DNA from: KBS-96 sp963722585
GTDB taxonomy: Bacteria > Acidobacteriota > Terriglobia > Bryobacterales > Bryobacteraceae
Direction of reading: 5' to 3'
Length of the DNA stretch: 64,000 nt
Assembly (NCBI GenBank): GCA_963722585.1
Contig: CAVRNU010000017.1
Location: forward strand, 244,605 to 308,604
Part shown: one piece after another, positions 1 through 9,807 of the stretch
Layout of the letters: each line of letters starts with the position of its first letter
Position numbering within the stretch: the stretch's first letter is position 1
Notes under the pieces: generated by a model
What the model saw: only the letters and a program-made list of their open reading frames with translations
The model's database searches: none
Told to the model about the DNA's origin: nothing
Position numbers and translations under genes: made by a program

Positions 1-387
1 CATATGCGTAAGCCCTCCGTGAAGAGCGATTTCCTGCGCTGGCATGGCGTCGCGGATGGCGGTTACAAAGCTCCGCCGGTACCACAGAGGCATCGAGATC
101 TCGTCGCCTGGCGGTATCCGCGCAACCCATGATCTCGGTAAACCATTCAGGCGCGGATCGTTCTCGCCGTCACACGCGTCGAGCGAGAGCCCGCCGACCA
201 CATCCCAGGTGGCCCTGACTTCCGCCACGCAGAGGCACTCAAGTAGGCGATCATTCACGGCCGGCGAGTTGGGATAGCGCCTGCAAAAATCCTCCTCGCT
301 CATCATGTCGAAGTGACCCCAGATCTGCTCCGTGTCAATCGAAATCACTACGGCTCCGTTCTCGAAACTTCGATCATGAGTGGTCAT
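1..387 (-). CDS. Polysaccharide deacetylase family protein (N-terminal part, runs off the window)
   Basis: The first 129 codons of a gene that continues past the left edge. Residues 12-27 contain a beta-strand followed by SIDTEQIWGHFD, the opening acidic metal-ligand motif of NodB-type deacetylases associated with surface-polysaccharide loci; HGG near the end of the visible part fits a later family motif. Such enzymes remove N- or O-acetyl groups from sugars in the polymer or its lipid-linked precursor. The ATG overlaps the stop of the upstream PEP-synthase-like gene as ATGA, so translation is probably coupled and the gene belongs to the same exopolysaccharide operon. The catalytic part is outside the window, so substrate cannot be inferred. 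Confidence 0.7.
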   Translation of the reverse strand, partial: MTTHDRSFENGAVVISIDTEQIWGHFDMMSEEDFCRRYPNSPAVNDRLLECLCVAEVRATWDVVGGLSLDACDGENDPRLNGLPRSWVARIPPGDEISMPLWYRRSFVTAIRDAMPAQEIALHGGLTHM

Positions 388-3077
388 TGGTTCGCCTCGT
401 GAAGACGAATTGAACCTGCCGCGCCGTCTATCGTGATTAACTGACCTTCGGCAATCGCCGTCGTTGCGACGCGTACGCCCATCACCGTGGGTATTCCGAA
501 CTCGCGGGTAATGATGCTGCCATGGCTCAAGGGGCCGCCAACATCGGTGACCAGTCCTGCGACGATGGCAAAAGCCGATATCCATTCAGGCGTTGCCGCG
601 GTCATAACAAGAATGTCGCCGGCATGCAACCGGTCCGCTTCCTCGAACGAACGGACGATTCGCGCGGGACCGGTCACAACGCCAGGGCTCACTGGCGCGC
701 CCCACAATACGTTATCGGTGGTTGTCGGGGCGCTCCCGATAAGGAGTCGCTTGAGCCAGGCGATAGCCTTTTTCCGCAGTGTCAAAGGCGGCCCATCGAG
801 CGGTATGCGGGGCGGCGGGGTGAGCGATTTCCAGCGCTCGTACCTGGTGCGCCGGTCTGCGGCCATCGTCCACAATGCCCCACACGCGGATGTGTTCAGC
901 TCCTGCAACTCCTCCCATGTGAGGAAAAAGATATCTTCAGGACAGGCGAGCGCGCCTGTTTCTACGAGCGCGTTCCCCAGATGAAGAACGGCCTGGCGCG
1001 CGACCGGCCATCCGCGGAAGGCGAAGAAGAAAATGTCTTCACGGGTTGACGCACCCTCCTGCGCCCAGGAAAGCGCCCATTGAAAGATACGCCTTCTCAA
1101 GCCCCGGTTTCGTAGTTCCCGTAAGGTCTCCGCGGTGGCGATCTCACGTTCGAGCGCGAGCTTGCGCAACCGTTCGAGCGGGTCCTCAGATTTCGATTCC
1201 AGACGCACACGAATAGATCGAAGCGCCATGGAAGGATCGTCCGACATTGTTCGCTCGAGATAGTCGAGGCTCGTGCCGACATGACCAAACCTTCGGCAAT
1301 ACTCGGTCAATTGTTGAGTCCATGAGAGGCAGGCGTCATCAGCGGCAATCCGCTCCCAAGCTTCCTCAGGAGTGTAGCTGCGAAGTCTCTCGCCGATTGC
1401 TGGCAGCGAACGCGCTGACTCTGTCAGTTCCCATAACTTGTGCTCCCCTACCATCACCTGACTCTCAAACCCACACAGAAACGTGAGTGTATCCCCGCCG
1501 GTCACAGGTTGTATAAAGCGTTCAAATATGCGGCGAAACAGCGGCTCGGTGAAAACATAGGTCCGCGAGGCCCTGATCGCGTTGTCCCATGCAATTGCGT
1601 TGAAAGAGAGTAATTCCTCAATGTGCCGCAGCAACTGAGCGACAGTAGCCTTTGACAGATCAAACGAAGATAGCGCCGAGAAGGCGGTTGCTTGATCGCG
1701 TAGCACACGGCCCCGCCAATCCCTTGCTCCCTTTCGGGCAGCTCTCCAGTAGTTGAACGGAAGAAGCAATGCTCGCAGACCCAACCTGTAGTCGTTTCGA
1801 TTGAAAAAATAGCCGTTAATTAGCGCGTATGTCGGCGGCGAGGTTATCACTCCCATTTCCGGGCATTGCGCGTCGAGCCGAGTGCAGATCAAAGGAAGCT
1901 GCGCGGTAGCAAACAGCGGCGAAGCGGGTCCGGCGAGATGCTCGACCACGCCGCCACTCCGGCGCACCCACACGGCCTCAGCCACAGGACTCTCCCAAGG
2001 CTCGTCACCAGCCGCCTGCGTTAATCGTGGAGCGAGAACAGTTACTGGCCGACTCTGTAGGATATAAATGCCTTCAGCGCCGAATCCCTTGTTGTCGCAA
2101 TCCGCCTCGATCGCCCACTCAATGTCCTGCGGCGAGGCGAACTGCTCCTCAATGGCAAGCGCGACCCGGCCAAGGCGCTGCAACTGCCTTGGGTTCAGAC
2201 ACGGCCGCCGGCGCAGAGAATCCTCCAGCACAATGGTTCGAGTGCCCTCTTCAGCGCACTCAACTATTTCACGCTGCCGTCCGTACATCTGTGTACTCAC
2301 ACGGAAGTTTCTGCGATCGAGTTCGTAATGGTCGGGCAAAGTCTTACCGGAGACAAGCGATTCGCCAAGTCCCCAACAAGCTTCAATCGTTAAACGGTCG
2401 TGGTCGCCAGTTACCGGGTCGATCGTGAACAGAACTCCCGAGACTTTGGAATCAATCATTTTTTGCACGACAACGGCAATCGCCAAATCGCCGTTGCCGG
2501 CGCCGATGTGGTATCGATAGCTTGCAACCTGCTCCATCCACAAGGAAGCCCAGCAAATACGCACCGCGTCCAGCAGCGCGGGAAGACCTCGCACGTTTAG
2601 CAGCGTCGCGTGCGCGCCCGCGTAACTCGCGTCGGCGAGATCCTCGGCCGTTGCCGAGGAACGTACTGCAACACGGCAGCTTTCGTTGCTGCCGGAAAGT
2701 TCGCGATAGTGGCGCGTAATCGCCTCCCTCACATCGTCTGGCATGACGCCACTGAGCATTGCCCCGCGAATGCGCTGGGATGCCGCGAACCGGGCTCCTC
2801 TATAGCCATCCTCAAGACTGCACATTGAGCCACGGACGACGCGATCAAGCTCGTTGCGGCCGATAAACGCTTCATAAGCTCGCGTGGTGACGCAAAAACC
2901 CGCGGGGACGGCCATTCCGGCGTCGGTCAACCGCATTAGGTTCCGCGCTTTCCCTCCGACCAAAGACAAAGGCGACGGCCCGCCGTGAGTTAGCGGCAAT
3001 ACCAACATGTCGTTTGTGGCGAGATGGCGCTCAGGAGCCCCGATGGACCGTTCGTAGCAAGGAAAACTTGACTTCAT
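384..3077 (-). CDS. PEP synthase / pyruvate phosphate dikinase-like protein in the polysaccharide operon
   Basis: An 897-residue protein with the PEP-synthase layout. The N-terminal nucleotide-binding domain (about residues 30-350) shows LVGGKARNL, VRSSATAEDL and ILQSRPVTV. A divergent helical middle follows. A C-terminal mobile phosphohistidine domain (about 790-890) has GAPVSPGVVTGPARI and the catalytic histidine in GGPLSHGSIITREFG. The family phosphorylates pyruvate or another acceptor through a phospho-His intermediate. It lacks the C-terminal PEP/pyruvate TIM barrel of true PpsA, so the acceptor is unknown; rifampin-phosphotransferase-like relatives share this shape. In this operon it might supply or transfer phosphate/pyruvyl groups for the polymer, which is inference. 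The ATG at 3077 overlaps the flippase gene by 47 bp; an internal ATG at 3008 would avoid this. Confidence 0.8.
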   Translation of the reverse strand: MKSSFPCYERSIGAPERHLATNDMLVLPLTHGGPSPLSLVGGKARNLMRLTDAGMAVPAGFCVTTRAYEAFIGRNELDRVVRGSMCSLEDGYRGARFAASQRIRGAMLSGVMPDDVREAITRHYRELSGSNESCRVAVRSSATAEDLADASYAGAHATLLNVRGLPALLDAVRICWASLWMEQVASYRYHIGAGNGDLAIAVVVQKMIDSKVSGVLFTIDPVTGDHDRLTIEACWGLGESLVSGKTLPDHYELDRRNFRVSTQMYGRQREIVECAEEGTRTIVLEDSLRRRPCLNPRQLQRLGRVALAIEEQFASPQDIEWAIEADCDNKGFGAEGIYILQSRPVTVLAPRLTQAAGDEPWESPVAEAVWVRRSGGVVEHLAGPASPLFATAQLPLICTRLDAQCPEMGVITSPPTYALINGYFFNRNDYRLGLRALLLPFNYWRAARKGARDWRGRVLRDQATAFSALSSFDLSKATVAQLLRHIEELLSFNAIAWDNAIRASRTYVFTEPLFRRIFERFIQPVTGGDTLTFLCGFESQVMVGEHKLWELTESARSLPAIGERLRSYTPEEAWERIAADDACLSWTQQLTEYCRRFGHVGTSLDYLERTMSDDPSMALRSIRVRLESKSEDPLERLRKLALEREIATAETLRELRNRGLRRRIFQWALSWAQEGASTREDIFFFAFRGWPVARQAVLHLGNALVETGALACPEDIFFLTWEELQELNTSACGALWTMAADRRTRYERWKSLTPPPRIPLDGPPLTLRKKAIAWLKRLLIGSAPTTTDNVLWGAPVSPGVVTGPARIVRSFEEADRLHAGDILVMTAATPEWISAFAIVAGLVTDVGGPLSHGSIITREFGIPTVMGVRVATTAIAEGQLITIDGAAGSIRLHEANQ

Positions 3078-4558
3078 AAACCGCCAAAATGGGTATGAAT
3101 GAGACCAGGAAAATAAGCGCCTTCGTTGCGGATTCGGCCAGTGTGCCGGAGTGATTCATAAACCATGAGCCGAGTCTCATTCCCTCGACCACATACTTCA
3201 AGCACATCGCGAATGCCACAGGAAGATAGAGAGTGGCGAGGAACAGACCTATCTCACTGCTCGTGTTTCCGCATTTTCGTTTTGCAAGAGCAACTTCCGC
3301 CGTTCCTATCGCCGCTAAAATCGCGAATGTGCACCACGCGGCGCCCTCCAAGCCGAAACCCGCGCGCAGGATGGTGTACTGAGCTGCAGCGGTAATGGGG
3401 ATGAGAACTATGTACATGCGGAGAAGGACGGGGATGAGATCGAGCGCGACCGCGAAAGATCCCACACTGGAATGCAGGGCAACAAAAAAAATAGTCCACA
3501 TGGTTATTTGCGCTGCAATGATCCCCGGAACATATTGGGGTAGAAACAGGCGTACAAAATTACCCACAAAAAAAGTTCCTGCACCCACTAACGGAGGGAC
3601 GGTGTACGAGAAGAGCCTGGCTGGATGTTCAAAATACCGCGCTGTTTCGAGAACCGAACCCGTGCGTCCGTATGTGTGCAACAGATGAGGCGAGAGCACT
3701 TGGGCGATGCCTTTTTGGCAGAGCACAGTCGAGAAATCGGTGACCAACCGGCTGATGCCGTAATATCCCACGAAAATCGGCCCAAGCAGCACCACCATAA
3801 TCACCACATCTAAGCGGCGTATGAACTCGTACCCGGCTTCGCTAAGTGAGACCGGAGCGCCGGTGAGGAGTAACTGCTTAACTGCGCCAGCTCGCGGCCG
3901 CAACCGAAGCGGAACCGTTTGGCGAAAGTACAGATAGGCGGCCGTCGCGGCCACGCCCAGCACCATTCCCCCGCCCAATCCCACCAGTTTGAATTTTGGA
4001 CAAAGCAATATCGCGGCGAAGAACTCTACCGCAGCGCGGCAAAGCGTCTCTCTGAAGCGCAACTCGAATCGATGACGAGCCGCGGCCAGTTCGCGCAAGA
4101 AAACGTAAGGCTCGGTTACTACAGCGAGAGCGGCCATCCATCGTATTGCAACGCGAAGATCGGGATTAACGAAGAAAAAAACTCGAGATGAAAATGATAC
4201 CGGCTAGCACAAAGCCTAGCCAAATCATCACGGAGCCAGATTGTGAAATGATTTCGTCCGACTGCTTCGTACGACCCGCTCCGTCCAAAACCGGCACGCG
4301 AATCGCCAGCGCTCTCAGTACTCCCATGCGCGCGGCTTCATGGACCGTGTCCACGACCGCGGCTGATTTCCAAGCTCCCATCAGAGCCGGTCCCAAAACA
4401 TGGAATACAAATACAGACCGTATGGAGGTCAGCACCAGTGAAATCGCAATGGCCGATGTAAGCCGTCTGGCGTCTTTCACCGGCGTCGTCTTATTCGACA
4501 GTACAGGATCGCTCTGGGAGCTCGAACCGCGACTTAGTACGTTCTGGTCAGTCGTCAT
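3031..4558 (-). pseudogene. Wzx-like polysaccharide flippase, frameshifted in a T7 run
   Basis: Two reading frames together make a multi-pass membrane protein of about 508 residues, the usual size for a Wzx/MATE-like flippase that moves lipid-linked repeat units across the inner membrane. The N-terminal part (4558 to 4166) ends in SSFFLR-stop. The C-terminal part (open to 3031) begins in another frame near 4160. The seam is a run of seven T on the coding strand (4175-4181). Reading six T joins them as SSFFFVNPDLRVAIRW with no stop. The start overlaps the upstream ligase stop as ATGA. The break may be a real mutation, transcriptional slippage or a sequencing error; the sequence cannot say which. 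Confidence 0.75.
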
Positions 4559-5826
4559 GGCAACGGTCTAATGAAAAGCCGCGAAAATGATTCAATAAGC
4601 CCGAACAGCATCCATAATCCCCGGTAGCTTTCGATGCTGATGGTGAGCCCGCAGAGTGCGACGGTCAGCGCCGATAGTAGCAGAAGGCTGCGGGCATTCC
4701 GGAGCGACAAGTTCGCCACAGGCCACCTGATTAATTCAAGAATGTGGCGAACGAAAAAGGTCATTTGCAACAGAAAACCCGCAAGGCCCAGCTCGCACAG
4801 CAAACTCAGGTAAGTGTTGTGGACCTGCGCGGGCCTCGCGACATCGGGTTCATCCAGCGGCCGGAAGGCCCCGCGCCCTATTCCCACAACCGGAGAGTCT
4901 GAAAATTCCTGCCACGCACTTTCCCAGAGGCGTCTTCGATCCGCCGCCTCTTCGTTACCTAAAGACAGCGTTGCGGTGTCAAGCCGTTCTGCGAATGGAT
5001 TTGATGTGAGCCGGGAGTCCATGCCAGGAAATATAATCAGAAGCAAGCCTAACAGCGCGCCAAGACCTAGAACAGCAATTTTTACCTGCCAAGAGCTTGC
5101 GGACAACCAAAGGAGCGCAAGACAGATGAAGAATGATAATGTGCTTCCACGCGAAGCAGACAGAATAATTCCCGTAAAAAAGACAACTAAGACAGGCGCG
5201 AGCCATAGATGAAACTTACCAGTTAGCCGGCAATAAAAGAGGGCCAGCACAAAGCTGAGTGCAAGGTGCGCCGCGAACAGATTTGCGTCGCCAAGGGTTC
5301 CTTGAGCCCGGAACTCGACCGCATAGGCGTTCTCCACTCCGGTGAACTGATATGCCAGGGAGCCACCGATACCAATCAATGCGACCCATATGCCACCGGC
5401 AAGCCACATTCTTACAGCCAGCATGAACTGCCGGCGAGTTTGAATTAGATTCACCAGTATGTAGAAGTGAAGCCAAAGAATGATGCTTTTTGGAATCTCA
5501 ACGAGCGCCGTAAACGGCCCTTTGTCTGAAATCAGCGTGTTACTATTCACGAGCAAGGAAAGCACGAGCGATGTGATACACAAGCAACACAGCATGGCCT
5601 GGGGGAGCCGAAGCCGGCCGGCAGCTAAATCGCGAGCCAGCAATATACATCCAATCAGGACGCAAACGTCGGACGCTCCGATTGCTATCCGTCTCTCCCC
5701 AAGGCCAGGCAGAACGAAGATAAAGGGCATACTCAAGACAGTGCAAGCTATTGCCCCGTTTCGGACAATTTCCGAGCGTTCACGTCGAGCCGGCCAGAGA
5801 GCAGTTATAGGTTGCGCTGTAGTCAT
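4555..5826 (-). CDS. O-antigen ligase / Wzy-type polymerase family membrane protein
   Basis: A 423-residue protein with about ten hydrophobic segments. Between roughly residues 305 and 350 lies a periplasmic loop with SPVVGIGRGAFRP and, after it, VHNTYLSLLCELGLAGF, the conserved His-containing signature of the Wzy_C/WaaL family. These enzymes polymerise repeat units or ligate the finished chain using undecaprenyl-linked substrate on the periplasmic face. Its place between the initiating sugar transferase and the flippase fits a Wzx/Wzy-dependent pathway, so polymerase is slightly more likely than ligase. Polymerase and ligase cannot be separated by sequence alone. Confidence 0.85.
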   Translation of the reverse strand: MTTAQPITALWPARRERSEIVRNGAIACTVLSMPFIFVLPGLGERRIAIGASDVCVLIGCILLARDLAAGRLRLPQAMLCCLCITSLVLSLLVNSNTLISDKGPFTALVEIPKSIILWLHFYILVNLIQTRRQFMLAVRMWLAGGIWVALIGIGGSLAYQFTGVENAYAVEFRAQGTLGDANLFAAHLALSFVLALFYCRLTGKFHLWLAPVLVVFFTGIILSASRGSTLSFFICLALLWLSASSWQVKIAVLGLGALLGLLLIIFPGMDSRLTSNPFAERLDTATLSLGNEEAADRRRLWESAWQEFSDSPVVGIGRGAFRPLDEPDVARPAQVHNTYLSLLCELGLAGFLLQMTFFVRHILELIRWPVANLSLRNARSLLLLSALTVALCGLTISIESYRGLWMLFGLIESFSRLFIRPLP

Positions 5827-5844
5827 GAGCTGGCGCCGGACAAA

Positions 5845-6537
5845 TCAGTCCAGTATGGGCAGTTGCACGGTCTTTGGCCCAGAAAATAGCACGGGCCAGG
5901 ATTTCACGGCGATCAGGTAAACGGTCATCAGCATCAGGTAGGCATCGAGCCAGAATGATCGCCTGCGTACGTATTCGAGGTCCATTTCCAGTCGCATCGG
6001 CAAAATCACGGTGCGATAGTGTTGCTGCGGGTCCATTCCCTTGGAGTCAATAATAGATAGATCGGGGAAGAATCGAATCTGCGGAAAACCCGTTAATCCC
6101 GGCGGCACTTCGAGTACCTGACGTTGACGGCTGTCGTAACACTCACTTACAATCGCGACGTCTTCAGGCCGGGGGCCGACAATGGACATCTCCCCCTGCA
6201 GGATGTTGAAGATCTGCGGCAGCTCGTCAATTTTGAAAAGCCGCATGAGCCTTCCCGCGGGAAAGATGCGTGTGTCATTCGCTGGAGTGAACGCGCCGTG
6301 ACGGTTGGCGCCCTGGTGCATCGTCCGAAATTTCAACTCGTCGAACGGCTGTCCTTTGTATCCTGCCCTGCGCGCCCGATACAGCACGGGACCGGGCGAC
6401 GACAGCTTGATCATCAGGGCCGCAGCAAACATCACTGGGCCAAGTAAGAGCAAGGCGAATAGAGAAAGGACGACATCGGTCACTCTTTTTGAGACCGCGA
6501 TGCGGGGGACTTCCGGTAATTGGGCTCGATTTCTCAT
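5845..6537 (-). CDS. Initiating sugar transferase (polyprenyl-phosphate hexose-1-P transferase, WcaJ/PglC type)
   Basis: A 230-residue protein with the short PglC-like layout. One hydrophobic re-entrant/membrane helix (about residues 20-45) is followed by SSPGPVLYRARRAGYKGQPF, ELKFRTM, the catalytic-acid segment FKIDELPQ, and IVGPRP. The family transfers sugar-1-phosphate from a UDP-sugar to undecaprenyl phosphate and starts each repeat unit on the cytoplasmic membrane face. The start overlaps the aminotransferase stop (ATGA at 6537-6534). The aminotransferase and CapD-type dehydratase just upstream suggest the first sugar may be an aminodeoxyhexose such as bacillosamine or a viosamine derivative; that is inference from order. 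Confidence 0.88.
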   Translation of the reverse strand: MRNRAQLPEVPRIAVSKRVTDVVLSLFALLLLGPVMFAAALMIKLSSPGPVLYRARRAGYKGQPFDELKFRTMHQGANRHGAFTPANDTRIFPAGRLMRLFKIDELPQIFNILQGEMSIVGPRPEDVAIVSECYDSRQRQVLEVPPGLTGFPQIRFFPDLSIIDSKGMDPQQHYRTVILPMRLEMDLEYVRRRSFWLDAYLMLMTVYLIAVKSWPVLFSGPKTVQLPILD

Positions 6538-7790
6538 GCCGGTACCCGCAGCAAAGGCCTTCTCGCCCGATTGTTCCGGCCTACTTCGGCAATGGAATCA
6601 CAAACATAGTCCAGTTCTTCCGAGGTCATAGACGGGAAGATCGGCAGCGAAATCAGACGAGGCCATTGCGCGGCGGCGACGGGAAAATCGTCGTTTCGAT
6701 AGCCGTACGTCTGTTTGTAAAAAGGGTGCAGATGTAAGGGCATCCAATGTACTGAGCAGCCGACGCCGCGCTCCTTGAGCAACTCAATGAACTCTGCGCG
6801 ATCAATAGCCAGACTTTCAAGCCGGAGTCTAACGGGATATAAGTGCCAGGAAGAAATACAATTGTTCCGTTCAAAAGGCAATTCGAGAATATCGTCATAC
6901 ATGGCGAGACGCTGCCAATACCCAGCAGCTATCGAACGCCGTCGTCCCCAGAACTCATGAGCCTGTTCCAACTGTGCGCAACCGATGCTAGCGGCCAAAT
7001 CAGTCAGGTTATATTTGAATCCCGGCTGAAGGATCTCGTAATACCAGCTCGCACGCGTTTCGAAGCGCTTCCAGGCATCTTTGGAAAGGCCGTGAAGCGA
7101 CATCACCCGCATTCGATCGGCTAACTCCAGATTGTCCGTCAAGACCATTCCTCCTTCGCCTGTAGTAATGCACTTATTTGCGTAGAAGGAAAAGCAGCTA
7201 GCCAGCGACATCGATCCAACAGCCTGCCATGGGCGGCCTTCGCGTTCGCGGATGAATGACGGTAGAGCATGCGCGGAATCTTCGATAACCGCGATCCCCC
7301 TCCGCTGGGCGAATTTCGAGATTTTGAACATATCGGCCATCTGGCCGCCATAGTGCATCGGCACGACAGCCCGCAGCCGCCCGCGCTGGCTCCAGTAAGC
7401 CGCGGCATGCTCGAATGCATCGGGATCAATGCACAGCGTATCGGCGGTACAATCGACGAGCACCGGCTGGGCTCCCAGATAGTGCACGACCTCGGCAGTT
7501 GCCGCAAATGTCATTGTGGGCACAAGCACGAGATCACCCTGCCTGACGCCCGCCGCCTCGAGCGCAAGATGAAGAGCCGCGGTGCACGAATTGACGGCTA
7601 CCGCATACTGTCTTCCTAGAAAGGTGGCGAACCTGGTCTCGAATTGCTTAGCGGCTGGTCCGGTTGTCAGCCATCCGGACGACAGCACTCGATTCACTGC
7701 GGCGCTTTCCGCCTCGCCTATGCTCGGTCGAAAATAGGGCACATTCATCTGAGTACTCTTTTCAATTCCGTCGAATGACAAATTTCTCAT
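6534..7790 (-). CDS. DegT/DnrJ/EryC1/StrS family sugar aminotransferase
   Basis: A 418-residue fold-type I PLP enzyme. Recognisable pieces, in order, are WLTTGPAAKQFE near residue 40, VNSCTAALHLAL near 65, VIEDSAHALPS near 170, and FSFYANKCITTGEGG near 205, where the lysine is the PLP Schiff-base residue. The family aminates keto-sugar nucleotides, usually at C4 or C3. The upstream gene encodes a CapD-type 4,6-dehydratase that would make the keto substrate, so the pair probably produces a UDP-amino-trideoxy or related sugar for the polymer. The ATG overlaps the dehydratase stop. A second in-frame ATG 14 codons in matches the usual family start better, so the true start is uncertain by 42 bases. 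Confidence 0.88.
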   Translation of the reverse strand: MRNLSFDGIEKSTQMNVPYFRPSIGEAESAAVNRVLSSGWLTTGPAAKQFETRFATFLGRQYAVAVNSCTAALHLALEAAGVRQGDLVLVPTMTFAATAEVVHYLGAQPVLVDCTADTLCIDPDAFEHAAAYWSQRGRLRAVVPMHYGGQMADMFKISKFAQRRGIAVIEDSAHALPSFIREREGRPWQAVGSMSLASCFSFYANKCITTGEGGMVLTDNLELADRMRVMSLHGLSKDAWKRFETRASWYYEILQPGFKYNLTDLAASIGCAQLEQAHEFWGRRRSIAAGYWQRLAMYDDILELPFERNNCISSWHLYPVRLRLESLAIDRAEFIELLKERGVGCSVHWMPLHLHPFYKQTYGYRNDDFPVAAAQWPRLISLPIFPSMTSEELDYVCDSIAEVGRNNRARRPLLRVPA

Positions 7791-9721
7791 CCCACTGTTG
7801 TCGCCATCTGGAAATTCGCAGAGTTCTGAAGAACCGCCGGCTTGTCAAGGCAGGTTTTCAAAACAAGCGAACTCGGGTTATAATCCGGCACAATCTCCTT
7901 CAACACCAGAATCAAATCTCCGATGCTTCTCCTGTCACAGGCTTTTCGCAGAGAGCCCAGGTAAGTGTTAATTATTTCCGGCGGGAGTCCGGAACCTTTT
8001 AAGACCTTGATCTTTTCGTGATAGGTCGGCACTGTATTTTCGTCATATCCACTTAGCTCTTCAAAAAGTTTTTCTCCAGGCCGGATGCCAGTGAATTCTA
8101 TACAAACATCTTTACCAGGGCGCAGACCCGATAGAAGGATTAAATTCGTAGCCAGATCGAGGATCCGCACGGGTTGTCCCATGTCCAGCACGAAAATTTC
8201 TCCGCCTTTGCCCATCGTCGATGCCTGCAAAACTAATTGCACGGCTTCCGGAATGGTCATGAAGAAGCGGCGCATCTCGGGATGAGTGACCGTGATGGGC
8301 CCACCCCCGGCGATCTGTTTTTTAAATATGGGAACGACACTGCCGTTGCTTCCCAAAACATTGCCGAAACGGACGGAGACATATTTTGTTCCATTCGCTT
8401 CAAAGCCATTCATAAAGAGCTCGGATATACGCTTCGTGAGGCCCATGATGCTGGTTGGACGCACGGCTTTATCCGAGGAGATCATAACGAAATCTTCAAC
8501 GCCATGATGCGCTGCTGCGCGCGCGACGTTGCATGTGCCGAAAACGTTGTTTTCGACTGCTTGAAAAATGTGGCTCTCCATCATGGGCACGTGCTTGTAT
8601 GCCGCGGCATGATAGACAATGCCTGGCCGGTAGCCGCTCATTACTTCGTCCAAACGCTGGGAATCTTGTATGTTGCCGATCTCAGGATGAAATGGCACGT
8701 GGGGAAACTGCGCGCGCATTTCGGACTCTAAGTGAAACAGGGCGGTTTCGGAGATTTCAAGCGCAACGACACATTTAGGACGGAAACGCGCCACTTGACG
8801 GCAAAGTTCGGATCCGATGGAACCGGCTGCGCCGGTAATCAGTACCACCCGTCCGTCTAGCTTTTGCGTGATGGCACATTCATCTAGATTTACAGGCGTT
8901 CTCCCCAACAGGTCTTCGACGGCCACATGACGAATTTGATGAGCGAGCCCGCATCCCTCGATTATTTCGGCGATCCCCGGAATAGTGCGGCAAGTCAGCC
9001 CGACATTCTGGCAGCGTTGGAGAATCTGCGCCATTTGCTCCCCGCTCGCCGAGGGAATTGCAATCAGAATTTCCTCAATGTTCTTCCTTGCGGCAGTTGA
9101 CGCGAGATCGCGACTTGAATAGACCTTCACTTGCTGGATCAGTAAGCCCCGCTTGTTTGGATCGTCGTCAATAAATCCACACACCTTCCAGGCGAGCTTT
9201 GGAGTTCTGCGGATATCCCACAGCAGCGATATTCCCGCCGTTCCAGCGCCGTAAATTAATACCCGTTTTGAAAGTTTTGTTTGATCCGCGGGCACAACGG
9301 TTTCACAGCACAGCCGAACCAAGACGCGAACTCCCGCAGTAGCGCAGACACACAGCAAGAAATCCAAAAAGTATACGGATCGGGGAAACCCTCTGGGCGC
9401 CAGAACTCGAATCGCGATGCCGCTAATCAACGATGCCAGCGAGTTGACGGACGCGATATTGATGAGCTCGGACGCCGAGATGTATCGCCATGAGCGGTTA
9501 TCCAAATGCACGATACGAAAGGCCACCGTTTTGACCACGGTCCATATGGGAATCGCGTAAGCAATGTGTCTCCATTCTTCTCCAGGGAATCTGAAGTCGA
9601 ACCGGAGAAGGAAAGCCCCCAACCCTGCGAGCACGAAGATCGAGAGCTGGATAGCCCACCGCAACATGCGCTCGACAACGGGGTGCGGGTGGAAGCGCCG
9701 CAGGAGAGAAAGCGATTGCAT
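7787..9721 (-). CDS. CapD/PglF/WbpM-type membrane nucleoside-diphosphate-sugar 4,6-dehydratase
   Basis: A 644-residue protein of standard family length. Four N-terminal membrane helices fill about residues 15-125. A first Rossmann (CoA-binding-like) domain carries IYGAGTAGISLLWDI near 145. The catalytic SDR domain has LITGAAGSIGSELCRQ near 290, YHAAAYKHVPMME and ISSDKAVRPTSIMGLTKR; methionine replaces the usual SDR tyrosine, typical of inverting and retaining UDP-GlcNAc 4,6-dehydratases. It would convert a UDP-HexNAc to the 4-keto-6-deoxy sugar at the inner membrane, feeding the following aminotransferase, whose start overlaps its stop. An 86-base gap separates it from the upstream kinase-like gene. 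Confidence 0.9.
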   Translation of the reverse strand: MQSLSLLRRFHPHPVVERMLRWAIQLSIFVLAGLGAFLLRFDFRFPGEEWRHIAYAIPIWTVVKTVAFRIVHLDNRSWRYISASELINIASVNSLASLISGIAIRVLAPRGFPRSVYFLDFLLCVCATAGVRVLVRLCCETVVPADQTKLSKRVLIYGAGTAGISLLWDIRRTPKLAWKVCGFIDDDPNKRGLLIQQVKVYSSRDLASTAARKNIEEILIAIPSASGEQMAQILQRCQNVGLTCRTIPGIAEIIEGCGLAHQIRHVAVEDLLGRTPVNLDECAITQKLDGRVVLITGAAGSIGSELCRQVARFRPKCVVALEISETALFHLESEMRAQFPHVPFHPEIGNIQDSQRLDEVMSGYRPGIVYHAAAYKHVPMMESHIFQAVENNVFGTCNVARAAAHHGVEDFVMISSDKAVRPTSIMGLTKRISELFMNGFEANGTKYVSVRFGNVLGSNGSVVPIFKKQIAGGGPITVTHPEMRRFFMTIPEAVQLVLQASTMGKGGEIFVLDMGQPVRILDLATNLILLSGLRPGKDVCIEFTGIRPGEKLFEELSGYDENTVPTYHEKIKVLKGSGLPPEIINTYLGSLRKACDRRSIGDLILVLKEIVPDYNPSSLVLKTCLDKPAVLQNSANFQMATTVG

Positions 9722-9807
9722 TGGCGTTTCGAGGGTCTGCTTCCTTTATTCCGGGAAGAAGATCCTCTCTCCTTGATTTCTAGAAACCTGGCTTGGCCAG
9801 CATTCCT

